Positions 18,063-29,053 of a DNA stretch of 64,000 nt are shown here, piece after piece (the first letter of the stretch is position 1; every line of letters begins with the position of its first letter). This DNA comes from CAVRUF01 sp963716005 (GTDB lineage Bacteria; Actinomycetota; Thermoleophilia; Gaiellales; Gaiellaceae). The position numbers and the translations under genes were made by a program. The stretch lies in contig OY970285.1 in NCBI GenBank assembly GCA_963716005.1, positions 1,612,001 through 1,676,000 of the forward strand, in the 5' to 3' direction. A model generated the notes under the pieces. That model was given only the letters and a program-made list of their open reading frames with translations. It did not search any database and was not told where the DNA came from.

Positions 18063-18425
18063 CTACTCGTCGTCGGTGGGCTGGCTTTCGCCGAGCCGCT
18101 CGGCGAGCGCCTCCGCGGTGATCGTGGGCTCCTCGCCCTCGCCGCGGAGCTCCTCGATCGTCACGTCGCTCGACGTGTACACCTCGGCCTTCGGGATCAT
18201 CCGCGTCGGCCGGTTCTTGTCCCAGACCCAGACGTCCTCCATCGTCACGTGGAAGAACGGGTAGGTCGACTGCGGCAGCACCTTCACGTCCAGTCGGTTG
18301 CACAGGTACGTCGAGTCCTGCGTGACCACGCAGTAGCGGAAGAGGCTGAAGACCGCCGTGTATTCCTTCTTGAGGCGAAGCTCGAGATCGGCTTCGAACT
18401 CGTCGAGTTCGTCGAGGTGTGACAT
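18063..18425 (-). CDS. DUF2469 family protein
   Basis: The 120-residue protein matches the actinobacterial DUF2469 family in its N-terminal acidic helix (LDELDEFEADLELRLKKEY), the FRYCVV strand, and the diagnostic VWVWDKNRPTRMIPKAEV core. An acidic extension follows. The function of the family is unknown. It is intact, has a leaderless ATG start and is followed by coaX with overlapping ends. Its presence next to folK/coaX suggests housekeeping cofactor context but nothing more specific. Confidence 0.8.
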   Translation of the reverse strand: MSHLDELDEFEADLELRLKKEYTAVFSLFRYCVVTQDSTYLCNRLDVKVLPQSTYPFFHVTMEDVWVWDKNRPTRMIPKAEVYTSSDVTIEELRGEGEEPTITAEALAERLGESQPTDDE

Positions 18426-18437
18426 ACCCGGATTCTA
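18426..18437 (-). promoter_or_regulatory. Leaderless promoter of DUF2469-coaX
   Basis: On the minus strand TAGAAT (18437-18432) is followed by six bases and the ATG at 18425. The box lies inside the short gap after folK, so DUF2469-coaX can be transcribed independently. Confidence 0.55.
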
Positions 18438-18902
18438 GCTCTGGTCCACGAGAGTCCCGAGGATGTCCTTGAGGCGTCGCCCGTCCGGGAGCGCGAGCGA
18501 GGGATCGAGCTCGACGAGCGGCTCCAGCGCGAAGGCCCGCTCGTGGAGGCGCGGGTGCGGGACGGTCAGCTCGGGCTCGTCGATCGTCGCGTCTTCGTAG
18601 AGGAGCAGGTCGAGATCGAGCGTCCGCGGGCCGTACTGCTGGTCGGGATCGCGCACGCGGCCGAGCTCGTCCTCGATCCCGTTCAGGACCGTGAGCAGTG
18701 GGCGCGGCAGGAGCTCGGTGTCGACCTCGACCGCCCCGTTCAGATAGTTCGGCTGGTCGGTGTAGCCCCAGGGCTCGGTGTCGTGCAGGGACGACACCGC
18801 CAGGATCCGGACGCCGGGGACGGCGCCCAGGAGCTCGACGGCGCGCTCGATCGTCGCGTGACGGTCGCCGAGGTTCGATCCGAGTCCGATGAAGGCGCGC
18901 AT
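18435..18902 (-). CDS. folK: 2-amino-4-hydroxy-6-hydroxymethyldihydropteridine pyrophosphokinase
   Basis: FolK transfers pyrophosphate from ATP to hydroxymethyldihydropterin in folate synthesis. The 155-residue frame is intact and has the family start MRAFIGLGSNLGDR, the pterin-binding SSLHDTEPWG and QPNYLNGAV segments, and the signature YGPRTLDLDLLLY followed by VPHPRLHERAF. The ATG was chosen because it opens the conserved first strand. folP-folB lie 1.7 kb upstream on the same strand, separated by a convergent metalloprotease gene, so the folate cluster is split here. Confidence 0.96.
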   Translation of the reverse strand: MRAFIGLGSNLGDRHATIERAVELLGAVPGVRILAVSSLHDTEPWGYTDQPNYLNGAVEVDTELLPRPLLTVLNGIEDELGRVRDPDQQYGPRTLDLDLLLYEDATIDEPELTVPHPRLHERAFALEPLVELDPSLALPDGRRLKDILGTLVDQS

Positions 18903-19023
18903 TGAGGGTCGTAAAGGTTCTTTCCTACCGCGGGCGGTCCGCGGAGCCGGGAGTACCATGAGAGCACGCGCCTCGGAAGGCCGCGTCCTTTTCATCGTGA
19001 ATACCCACGCTTGCAAGACTCGG

Positions 19024-20640
19024 ATGCAGCGGACCTTCGGGGTCTTCGTCGCCGCGCTCGTGTGCACCGGAATCGGCGCCGCGGGAGCGCAGGCGGCGCA
19101 GCCGTTCAAGCCGCAGCTTCCGAGGATCCAGCCCGGAAACGACGGGATCGCCCAGGCGTTCGAGGCCGGGCGGATCACCGAGGCGCAGTACGCCCTCGAG
19201 CGGGTGCGCGCGGTCGCCGAGCCGGTCCGCGCCCGCCTCATGTTCGGCGAGGTCGAGACGCCCGAGCGCTACGAGGCGACGATCATCCTCCGCGACCTCG
19301 TCGCGAGGCTCGACCGGCTGTCGTATTCGGACCGCGCCGTCGCCCGGCGCCTGCTCGCGCGGCCGACGAGCTCGTTCGACTCGATCCGCAAGTACCGCGC
19401 GAAGGCACGCAACAAGTGCGGTCCGAAGATCTGCGTCTTCTGGGTCGAGAAGACGAGCGACGCGCCGAGCCTGAAGGACAAGAACCGCAACCGCGTACCC
19501 GACTGGATCGACCTGACGCGCAAGGTGACGGGCTACGTGTGGGGCGTCGAGGTCGGGCGCATGGGCTACCGCGCGCCGAAGTCCGACCGGAAGTCGAAGA
19601 ACCACGGCCCGAACGGAAAGCTCGACGTGTACGTCGCCGACGTCGGCGCGATCGGCCTCTACGGCTACTGCACCACCGACGATCCCAGCCGCGGGCCCCG
19701 CGGCGACATCTCCGCCTACTGCGTGGTCGACGACGACTTCGCGCGCTCCCAGTTCAACGGCGCCGCCTACGGCGCGAGGGCGCTGCGCGTCACCGTCGCG
19801 CACGAGTTCTTCCACGCCGTCCAGTACGGCTACGACTTCCTCGAGGACCTCTGGCTCATGGAAGGCACCGCCGGCTGGATCGAGGACGAGGTCTACGACA
19901 CGGTCAACGACAACCGCCAGTACCTGAAGGTCGGCCCGCTCGGCACGGACTACGCCTGGCTGCCGCTCGACCACGAGAACCCGGACTTCTCCGAGACCGA
20001 CTCGGGCTATCACTACGGCGTCTGGATCTTCTGGCGCTACCTGAGCGAGCGCTTCGGCCCGGGCGTCATCCGGAAGGTCTGGGGACGCGTGGACTCGCGG
20101 CCCGGCGCGCTCGACGAGTACTCGGCCCAGGGAACCGTGCGCGTGCTCGAGAACACGGGCGCGAACTTCGGGAACCTCCTCGCCGACTTCGGCTACCGCA
20201 ACCTGCGGCCCGGCGCGTTCTACTCGGAGGGCTCGAAGTACCCGAAGCCCGGGCCGATCGTGTCGACGCCGGTGACGAACGCCGGCATCGCGCTGAGCTC
20301 GGTCCCGGTCGCGCACCTCTCGAACTCCTACTACGACTTCACGCCGTCGGGTGTGGCCGCGGGTTCGACGCTGACGTTCACGCTCAGCCTCCCGGACGAC
20401 CCGGTGACCACACGCGCGAGCGCGGTCGTCACGACGGGCAGCGTGGTCACGAAGATCGCCGCCGTGCCCAGCGGGCCGAACTGGACGATCACGGTCCCGA
20501 ACTTCGGCAGCGCCTCCAAGGTGACGCTCGTCCTCACGAACGCGAGCACGCGCTACACCTGCTGGAACGGCGACGTCTACTCGTGCCGCGGCACGCCGCT
20601 CGACGACGTCGACTTCGCGTTCTTCGCGGACGTCAGCTAG
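19024..20640 (+). CDS. Secreted zinc metalloprotease-like protein (HExxH)
   Basis: The 538-residue protein begins with a signal peptide (MQRTFGVFVAALVCTGIGAAGAQA). The catalytic region has AHEFFHAVQ, in which His260 and His264 bind zinc and Glu261 is the base, and the downstream WLMEGTAGWIEDEV supplies the likely third ligand Glu280. This layout resembles the MXAN_6640-type putative metalloproteases. Upstream is a DxNxNxxPDWID Ca-loop-like segment; the C-terminal 150 residues look like a beta-sandwich. In-frame starts exist at 18889 and 18958, but 19024 places the signal peptide correctly. The frame is intact. Its stop overlaps the stop of folB on the other strand. Confidence 0.83.
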   Translation: MQRTFGVFVAALVCTGIGAAGAQAAQPFKPQLPRIQPGNDGIAQAFEAGRITEAQYALERVRAVAEPVRARLMFGEVETPERYEATIILRDLVARLDRLSYSDRAVARRLLARPTSSFDSIRKYRAKARNKCGPKICVFWVEKTSDAPSLKDKNRNRVPDWIDLTRKVTGYVWGVEVGRMGYRAPKSDRKSKNHGPNGKLDVYVADVGAIGLYGYCTTDDPSRGPRGDISAYCVVDDDFARSQFNGAAYGARALRVTVAHEFFHAVQYGYDFLEDLWLMEGTAGWIEDEVYDTVNDNRQYLKVGPLGTDYAWLPLDHENPDFSETDSGYHYGVWIFWRYLSERFGPGVIRKVWGRVDSRPGALDEYSAQGTVRVLENTGANFGNLLADFGYRNLRPGAFYSEGSKYPKPGPIVSTPVTNAGIALSSVPVAHLSNSYYDFTPSGVAAGSTLTFTLSLPDDPVTTRASAVVTTGSVVTKIAAVPSGPNWTITVPNFGSASKVTLVLTNASTRYTCWNGDVYSCRGTPLDDVDFAFFADVS

Positions 20641-20983
20641 TCCGCTCCACGGTCACGGCCGTGTACTCGACCGGCGCCTCGAGCTCGACCTGCGGCTTGC
20701 GCACGCGCACGCGGACGCGGGAGAGCGGGAACCGTGCGAGGAGCGCGTCGGCGAGCGTCTCGGCGAGCGCCTCGAGCAGCTGGAACGCACGGCCGTCCGA
20801 GATCTCGCGCACGCAGGCGACGATCTCGCGGTAGTCGATCGTCCCGGCCAGGTCGTCGCTCCGCGCCCCCGCGACGTCGGCGTCGAGCTCGAGGTCGAAG
20901 AGGAACGTCTGGCCGTCGCGCCGCTCCTCCTCGAGCACGCCGTGGAAGCCGTGCAGCTCGAGGCCGTGCATCTCGATGGTCAC
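20633..20983 (-). CDS. folB: Dihydroneopterin aldolase (FolB), in-frame with folP
   Basis: FolB cleaves dihydroneopterin in folate synthesis. The segment has MHGLELHGFHGVLEEER, the catalytic-pocket DYREIVACV and FQLLEALAE regions, and ends VRVRKPQVELEAPVEY, all typical of the family at about 115 residues. There is no stop codon between FolP and FolB: the reading frame runs straight through, so the two may form one bifunctional chain, with the FolB start (GTG 20983 or ATG 20971) serving only if translated separately. Given the indel errors elsewhere, a lost stop is possible. Confidence 0.9.
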   Translation of the reverse strand: MTIEMHGLELHGFHGVLEEERRDGQTFLFDLELDADVAGARSDDLAGTIDYREIVACVREISDGRAFQLLEALAETLADALLARFPLSRVRVRVRKPQVELEAPVEYTAVTVERTS

Positions 20984-21805
20984 GCCGCTCACGGCGCCAC
21001 CGCGGCCGGCGACCGCGAGGGCCTCGACATGCGGGCGGACGTCGTGCACGCGGAGCAGCGTCGCACCGCGCTCGTAGGCGGTGACGGCGGCGCCGATCCC
21101 GGCCGCGACCGGGCCGGTCGTCGCCTCGGTGTCGCCGAGCAGCCGTCCCAGGAAGCGCTTGCGGGACGCGCCGACGACGACGGGCCGGCCGAGGGCGGCG
21201 ATCTCGCCGAGCCGCGCGATCAGCTCGACGTTGTGCTCGACCGTCTTGCCGAAGCCGATGCCCGGGTCGAGGCAGATCCGCTCCTCGGGAATCCCCTCGC
21301 CGACCGCGAACGCGAGCCGCTCCTCGAGAAACCGCGCGACCTCGGAGACGACGTCGTCGTAGCGTGGGTCGTCCTGCATCGTCCGCGGCTCGCCGAGCAT
21401 GTGCATGAGGCAGAGGAACGCGCCCGACTCGGCGACGACTCCGGCGAGCTCGGGATCGCCGCGCAGCGCGGTCACGTCGTTCACGAGGATCGCGCCGAGC
21501 GCGAGCGCGCGCCGGGCGACCTCCGCCTTCGACGTGTCGATCGAGACCGGCAGCTCGCCGGCGATCGCCTCCAGCACGGGAACGACGCGGCGCAGCTCCT
21601 CGTCCAGCGCGACGGCGTCGGCGCCGGGCCTCGTCGACTCGCCGCCGACGTCCACGAGCGCCGCTCCGTCCTCGACCATCGCGCGCGCGTTCGCCGCGGC
21701 GACGGTGGGATCGAGGTTCACGCCCGCGTCCGAGAACGAGTCCGGCGTCACGTTGACGATGCCCATGACGCTGGGCCGGGGGAAGCGCTGCTCGAGCGAA
21801 ATCAC
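20984..21805 (-). CDS. folP: Dihydropteroate synthase, in-frame with folB
   Basis: FolP condenses p-aminobenzoate with the pterin pyrophosphate and is the sulfonamide target. The TIM-barrel motifs are all present: VMGIVNVTPDSFSDAG, DVGGESTRPGAD, SIDTSKAEVA, the VNDVTAL strand, DPGIGFGKTVEHN and VGASRKRFLG. I chose the GTG at 21805, giving VISLEQRFPRPSVMG. The chain passes without a stop into FolB; the whole frame is 390 residues. It follows the DUF4234 gene on the same strand. Confidence 0.94.
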
Positions 21806-21867
21806 TCCGGAAGTGTTCCAGGCGCGGGGCGGACGGCCGCCATGAGGCCGCCCGCGCTGCGATCGAG

Positions 21868-22270
21868 CTAGACCGTCGCGGTCGACGCCGGAGCGGGCGC
21901 GGCCGGGGTCTTCGAATCCCAGTACCGGTTGAGCGAGCCCTGCACCCGTACGACCCAGACGATGGCCGGGATGAGGAAGATCCCGAACGGGAAGAGCCAG
22001 AGGCCCGTCCAGCCGGTGATGGGAGCCTCCCTGCCGTCCTGCATGGTGCATCTTCCCGACCTCGGACGGGATCACGAAGGCGCTGACCGCGCCGACGACG
22101 ATCCAGACAACCAGGCCGAGAACGCCACCGAGCCCTTCGCCGGTGTGCTGCTTCATCTCCTCCTGCGTCTTGTACACCCAGTAGAGGCTGTAGATGCCGA
22201 GCGTGATGAGCGTGATGATGATCACGAACGCGATCCCGCGTCGCTGTCCAAGCGGTCCGTCGTTGCTCAC
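21868..22270 (-). CDS. DUF4234 small membrane protein (one frameshift)
   Basis: The first half reads SNDGPLGQRRGIAFVII, a hydrophobic helix, GIYSLYWVYKTQEEMKQHTG and a second helix GLVVWIVVGAVSAFVIP, which match the DUF4234 pattern. After a break near 22045 the next frame continues with GWTGLWLFPFGIFLIPAIVWVVRVQGSLNRYWDS, the family's third helix and end. The reconstructed protein is about 133 residues with three membrane helices. The GTG start has an excellent AGGAGG site 7 bases upstream and overlaps the patatin stop as GTGA, so the two are translationally coupled. Function unknown. Confidence 0.78.
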
Positions 22271-24156
22271 GTGCTTTCCTCCTTGTCGGTCGAGGACGGT
22301 TTCAACGCGCCGTCTCCGGATTCCTTGGCGACTTCGGCGTCGATCGCGTCGATCCGCCCCGCCTTCAGGAACAGCTTGTGCTGGCGGAGCGTGAAGCGCG
22401 CGAAGATCCACAGCGGCAGCGCCAGAAGCGCCGGGCTGAGCCGGCCGTAGAGGTACTCCGACAGGGCGGCGAGCAAGCGGGAGCGGAACGCGCGCTTCAG
22501 GTAGAGGACGACGAACGCCGACACGACGAGCCGCGAAGCCGAGGACGGCGACGACGGCGCCCCAGGTCGGGATGTCCGAGGTCAGCCAGTCGCGGAGCAG
22601 GTAGAGGACGAGCGCGACGAGGCCGCCGATGACGACCAGCGCGACGAGCGCCGCCAGCGCCGCCTGGAGCTTGGCTCGCAGGCTGAGCTTGACCGGCTTC
22701 AGGAACCGCTTCTGGGCGATCGCGAGCTGCTTCAGGAACGGGTCCGGCGGCCGCCTGAGGTAGTCGAGGACGCGCGTGAACGCCCAGCTCCCCACGGTCG
22801 CGTCGGGATCGGGCGCGGCGAGATCCTTGATCCCCGGCACCTCCAGCTCGACCGAGCTCATCGCGTAGCCGTAGCCCGCGAGCGAATGCGCCTCGACCTC
22901 GCTGAACGAGTCGAGGTCGGTGCGGACCTGCGAGAGCATGAGCTGCACCCGCGGCGCGACGTCGTAGGCGACCGCGCCCGCGCATGACGGGCGTCGTCGT
23001 CGTCTCGGGATCGTCGTCGGGCACCGGCGGGAACGACCAGCGCGGGCAGGCCCTTGCGCAGGTGGATGAGCGCCGAGCGCCCGGGCTGGCGGCGGACGTC
23101 CGAGAGCTGCTCCTCCCGCACGCGGTCGCCGTAGATCCCCGAGCGTCGAGCGCGTGACCGAGGCCGGGATCCGCGTGGACGGCTCGTCCATGTCGGCCAT
23201 CTGGCCGGACGCGTCGCTGACGATCACGCGCTCGCAGCCCGCGTCGAGGAGCGTGCCGACGCCCTGGTTGTCGTGGACGCCGCCGTCGACGAGCTGGACG
23301 CGAAGCTCCCGCGTGCTCTTCCCGATCCGGTAGCGGAAGAGGCCGGAGACGGCGAGCGGATGGAAGAGGCCCGGCACGCAGGACGACGCGGCGACGGCGA
23401 GCCCGAGCTCGAAGCTGCGCTGGCGCGGCGCGATGTTCTCCCAGTCCGTGACCTCGAGCCGCTTGTTCTTGTCGATCTCGACCCAGTACTCCTCGTCGCG
23501 CGGGTACTCGCCCATGCGCACCGCCTCGAAGCGCCAGGCGTGACCGGTGTTCAGCGAGGTGGCGTTGACGATGAGGACCGGCACGGGCGCGTTCTCGCGC
23601 TCGGCGTTGTCGCGGAACGGGTTGAACCCCGGCTCGGCGCCGACGGGCCGGACGAGCAGGTCGCGCACCTGCACCATCCCGTCCGGGTTCTCCCGCGGCG
23701 CGGGCGGGCCGAAGAGCGGCTCGTCCCAGGCCGGTCGGTAGAAGACCTCGTCGTAGAGCTCGCCGAGGCGGTCCAGCGCGAGTAGTCGGCGCGGCGCATC
23801 CGCCAGTTCTTGGCCAGGCTGGAGGTCGCGAGCGCGCGCACGTGCTGCTCGACGCCCGCGAGGAAGGTCGTCTCGAGGTGCTCGACGATGCGGACGAAGT
23901 GCTCGTCGGTGATCTCCGCGGCCGGGACGTTCTCGTGGAGATCCTTCAGGTGCAGGTAGAGCTGCGCACCGACGATCGAGCCGCCCGAAACGGTCGAGAT
24001 GACCTCGACCTTGCGCAGGAGCCCGCGCTCGGCCATGCGCGCGAGGACGCCCACGTGGAAGAACGCGGCGCGAAAGCCGCCTCCGGAGAGGGCGAGGCCC
24101 AGCTTCGGGCGGCGCGCCGGCGTGGGAGCCGGCTCTGAGACGTCTGCGGCGGACAC
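22267..24156 (-). CDS. Patatin-like phospholipase with C-terminal membrane helices (several frameshifts)
   Basis: About 630 residues are encoded. The N-terminus has the oxyanion motif LALSGGGFRAAFFHVGVL, the nucleophile Ser in ISTVSGGSIVGAQ, and the catalytic Asp in LVDGGVHDNQGVG, so it is a Ser-Asp lipid acyl hydrolase. The C-terminal part has one strong helix (ALAALVALVVIGGLVALVLYLL) and further hydrophobic stretches, which would anchor it to the membrane. Breaks near 23780, 23140, 23010 and 22540 shift the frame while homology continues, so errors are likelier than decay. The GTG start opens SAADVSEPAP before the first motif. It is coupled to the DUF4234 gene; together they form an insert between ftsH and folP. 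Confidence 0.82.
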
Positions 24157-24308
24157 CTCGCCTCGGACCCTCCCACCGGGCGGGGCCGCGTGTCAAACCG
24201 CGGCGTGTGCGGCAACCGGCACGGCGACGTTACAGAGTCGGCACGGTCCGGCACAGACACGCGCGCATTTCCCGGATACCGTCGAAGGCGGGTGGCGGGT
24301 GGTTCACT

Positions 24309-24325
24309 CCCCACCCAGGGTGGGG
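24309..24325. terminator. 17-bp palindromic hairpin between lipoprotein and patatin genes
   Basis: CCCCACCC-A-GGGTGGGG is perfect. It lies 47 bases past the lipoprotein stop and 150 bases before the patatin start. With no T-run and a 1-base centre it may be a terminator or a protein-binding palindrome. Confidence 0.4.
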
Positions 24326-24371
24326 CGCGCGCGTAAGGAGGACGGAGTCGCGGACGGCTGGGAGGTCGGTC

Positions 24372-24908
24372 CTAGTCGCCGGCGATGAAGAACGACCAGC
24401 GCCCGTCCGGCTCGATGCCTGCGCGCCAGCCGAGGTAGCCGCTCTCGGGCTGGAAATCGCCGGCGAGATCGCCCAGGAGCTCCCGCTCGTGCGGGCTCAG
24501 GTCGCCCTCCTGCTTGTCGTAGGCGAACGGCCACACGTACGTGCCCTGGGAGAGCGTGTAGGGCAACTCGAGGATGCGTGCCAGGACGTCGATCGTTCGT
24601 TCGTCCGAGGTCTCGTCCACCTGCTGCCAGTAGGCGATCGGCCCGTCCTCCGCGGGCAGCCCGAATGTGTACGAGAACTCATCGTCCGGGATGAGCGGCC
24701 GCAGCGCCTCGTAGTCGCCGGACCGGGCCGCCGCCAGAAGCTCGGCATGGGTCTGGGCGACGGCGTCCGGCAGGCCGACGGATGTCTCGACGGTCTGCGT
24801 GACCGAATCCGTCTCGGTGACGGTCTCCGTCTCGCTCCGCGTGACGGTCGTTGTCGAGCCACCGCAGCCGGCTGCGAAAAGCACGGCGAGAAGCAGCGCC
24901 GCGCGCAC
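24372..24908 (-). CDS. Small lipoprotein of unknown function
   Basis: The 178-residue product has a lipobox (LLAVLFAAGC) with Cys15 as the lipidated residue, followed by a Thr/Glu/Val-rich spacer in which TVTxTxT units alternate. The folded part (QTHAELLAAARSGDYEALRP and following) resembles the tail of nuclear-transport-factor-2-like lipoproteins, but I cannot confirm it. The protein is exported and membrane-attached. It directly follows ftsH, 8 bases after the ftsH stop codon, so co-transcription is likely. Confidence 0.75.
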   Translation of the reverse strand: MRAALLLAVLFAAGCGGSTTTVTRSETETVTETDSVTQTVETSVGLPDAVAQTHAELLAAARSGDYEALRPLIPDDEFSYTFGLPAEDGPIAYWQQVDETSDERTIDVLARILELPYTLSQGTYVWPFAYDKQEGDLSPHERELLGDLAGDFQPESGYLGWRAGIEPDGRWSFFIAGD

Positions 24909-24916
24909 GTGCGGAG

Positions 24917-26866
<1,950 letters not shown>

Positions 26867-26925
26867 GACGGCATGACTCCTGGGAGGAAGGGTAGCAGCG
26901 GGGGCCTAGGCCAACCCGCGCCTGC

Positions 26926-27498
26926 TTAGTGCTCCTCAGCCTGCGCGATCAGGTCGTCTCGCAACACCCCGATGTAGGGGAGATTGCGATAGCGCTCGGC
27001 GAAGTCGAGGCCGTACCCGATCACGAAACGGTTGGGGATCTCGAAGCCCACGTAGCGGCAGTCGACCTCGTTCTCGCGCCGCTCCGGCTTGGCCAAGAGA
27101 GCGCAGATGTCCACGGACTTCGGCCGCCTCGCCTCGAGGTTGCGCACGAGGTACGAGAGGGTGAGGCCCGAGTCGACGATGTCCTCGACGATGAGCACAT
27201 TTCGATCTTCGACCGAGACGTCCAGGTCCTTGAGGATCCGGACGACCCCGGAGGAGTCCACGCCCGCGCCGTAGCTCGAGATCGCCATGAAGTCGACCTC
27301 GCACGGGAGCGCGATCCGCCGCATCAGATCGGCCATGAAGAAGATGGCCCCTTTCAGCACGCCGACGAGCAGGAGATCGGTGCCGCGGTAGTCCTCGGTG
27401 ATCGCCGCGCCGAGCTCGTCGATGCGGTGCTGCAGCGTCTCCTCGTCGATCAGGATCTCGCCGACGCCGGCTTGCAGCTCGTCCGGAAGCACGGGCAC
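26926..27498 (-). CDS. hpt: Hypoxanthine phosphoribosyltransferase
   Basis: Hpt salvages hypoxanthine and guanine with PRPP. The 190-residue protein shows GVLKGAIFFMADLMRRI, the PRPP-binding loop VLIVEDIVDSGLTLSYL and the C-terminal GYGLDFAERYRNLPYIG. It is intact. The GTG start shares its G with the TAG stop of tilS (TAGTG), so translation is coupled. The tilS-hpt pair is one of the most conserved bacterial gene neighbours. Confidence 0.96.
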   Translation of the reverse strand: MPVLPDELQAGVGEILIDEETLQHRIDELGAAITEDYRGTDLLLVGVLKGAIFFMADLMRRIALPCEVDFMAISSYGAGVDSSGVVRILKDLDVSVEDRNVLIVEDIVDSGLTLSYLVRNLEARRPKSVDICALLAKPERRENEVDCRYVGFEIPNRFVIGYGLDFAERYRNLPYIGVLRDDLIAQAEEH

Positions 27499-28497
27499 TA
27501 CGCGTCCCTCCTCGCGCTGACGGCGTCTTCCCAGCCCGGCGCCGAGGCGATCCCGGGCACGGTCACGACGTCGTCACCGCGCACGACGAGCGGCCAGGCC
27601 TCGCGCTTCGAGCGGGGAACCTTCGCATCCACGAAGAGATCCTGAACCTTCTTGCGGCGGCCTGCCAGCCGATCGCCCGCTCGCCAGCCCCGGACGCGCA
27701 GCCCGGGACGCCGCGACGCGAGCACCCAGCCGCCCCAGCGAACCTCGCCGTCGAGCGCCACCGGCGCCCGCTCGAGCCACACCTGGTCGTACTCGCGCAC
27801 CGCCACGACGCCGTCTCCGAGGTCGACGCGCTTCGAGCCCGCCGGGGAAGAGACGAGATCGGCGAGCGCGCGCTCGACCGGCGCGGCCAGCTCGGCCGGC
27901 GGCTCGAGCGAGGCGAGGATGTTCCGCTCGGCGGCGGGATGGAGCTGCCGCAGGAGCGGGAGCACCTCGTCGCGCAGCAGACCGCGGCTCGTCTCGGCGT
28001 TCGAGGAGTCGACGCGGAACTCGAGACCCTCGGCGCGGCAGTACGCCTCGGTCTCGTCGCGCCAGACCGTGAGGAGCGGCCGCACGACGCCGTCGTCGCG
28101 GCGCACGCGGATCCCGGTCGTCGTCCCGCTTGAGACCAGGCGAAAGAGGATCGTCTCGACCTGGTCGGAAGCCGTATGGCCGGTCGCGCGGAGCCGCCCG
28201 GGCTCGATCGCGTAACGCAGCTCGCGCAGCTCGGCCTCGGTGCGGCCGGGCGCCTCGACGACGCGCGCCCCGAGCCGCTCGGCGCAGAACGCGCGCGTCC
28301 TCCTCGGACTCCCGCCCGCGGAGCTTGTGGTTCACGTGCAGCGCGTCGACGCGGTAGCCGAGCGCGCCGAGCGCGTGCCAGAGACAGGTGGAGTCGGCGC
28401 CGCCGGAGACGAGGCACAGGACGTCGCCACCCGCCGGAACGAGGTCGTGCGTGCGCACGTGCTCCTCGATGCGACTGCGGAGAGCGGCCGTGTCCAC
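27498..28497 (-). CDS. tilS: tRNA(Ile)-lysidine synthase TilS (one frameshift)
   Basis: TilS attaches lysine to C34 of tRNA-Ile(CAU). The PP-loop is LCLVSGGADSTCLWHAL, followed by LHVNHKLRG and, after a one-base break near 28290, GHTASDQVETILFRL with the expected TilS spacing. A central domain and a short C-terminal domain (GDRLAGRRKKVQDLFVDAKVPRSKREAWPL) complete about 333 residues. The essential role and continuous homology argue that the break is an error. The GTG start follows a leaderless promoter. Confidence 0.93.
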
Positions 28498-28509
28498 ACG
28501 GCCATCTTA
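28498..28509 (-). promoter_or_regulatory. Leaderless promoter of tilS-hpt
   Basis: TAAGAT (28509-28504 on the minus strand) lies six bases before the tilS GTG. No ribosome-binding site is present. Confidence 0.55.
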
Positions 28510-28518
28510 GAGGCGGGT

Positions 28519-28983
28519 CTAGAGGAGCGGAGCGACGTCGCAGCCGCGCTTGGCGAGCTCGGGCTGGGCCTGGAGCAGGACGTCGCGCGCGAAGTTCGCG
28601 AGGCCGTACGAGCGCTGCATGTGGAAGCCGGCCTTGTCGCGCTCCTTCGCGGCGAGCGTTACGGCGCGGCTGTACTCGCGGAACATCCCGTCGATCAGCT
28701 TCTGCGACTGCTTGAGCGCGGGATCGAGCGGTTTCACGTACGTGACCCGCTTGGCAGCGTCCTTCGCCTCCATCGCGACCTCGTCGGCGCCGATCTCGCC
28801 CTTGCGGAAGCCCTCGGACCACACCGAGAGCGCCTGCATGTTCGTGCTCGCCGTCTGGATGAACCGCTTGTCGACCGCCGAGCAGGAGTGAGCCTCCGCG
28901 CTCTCGGCGCCGCCGCCCAGCACGGCAAAGCCGAGTCCGAGCACGAGAAGAAGAACAGCCGCAGTGATGCCGAGGGGACGCAT
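28519..28983 (-). CDS. Secreted protein, four-helix-like, unknown function
   Basis: The product is about 154 residues with an N-terminal hydrophobic signal segment (MRPLGITAAVLLLVLGLGFAVLGG) and an exported, mostly helical remainder. Two Cys (SCSAVD and RGCDVAPLL) could form a disulfide between the two ends. I recognise no family. An upstream ATG (29013) adds a less signal-like N-terminus, so I prefer 28983. It lies just upstream of tilS on the same strand. Confidence 0.65.
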   Translation of the reverse strand: MRPLGITAAVLLLVLGLGFAVLGGGAESAEAHSCSAVDKRFIQTASTNMQALSVWSEGFRKGEIGADEVAMEAKDAAKRVTYVKPLDPALKQSQKLIDGMFREYSRAVTLAAKERDKAGFHMQRSYGLANFARDVLLQAQPELAKRGCDVAPLL

Positions 28984-29053
28984 CGACGCAAAGCATCCGT
29001 GGAGAAGGGGCACCCTGCCACCCCCGTCGGGGTGTCCCTCAATGGGACTACCC

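Noticed and set aside
24309..24325. A confident rho-independent terminator
   Set aside because: The palindrome is perfect but has a 1-base centre and no T-run; it was listed only as a tentative terminator or binding site.
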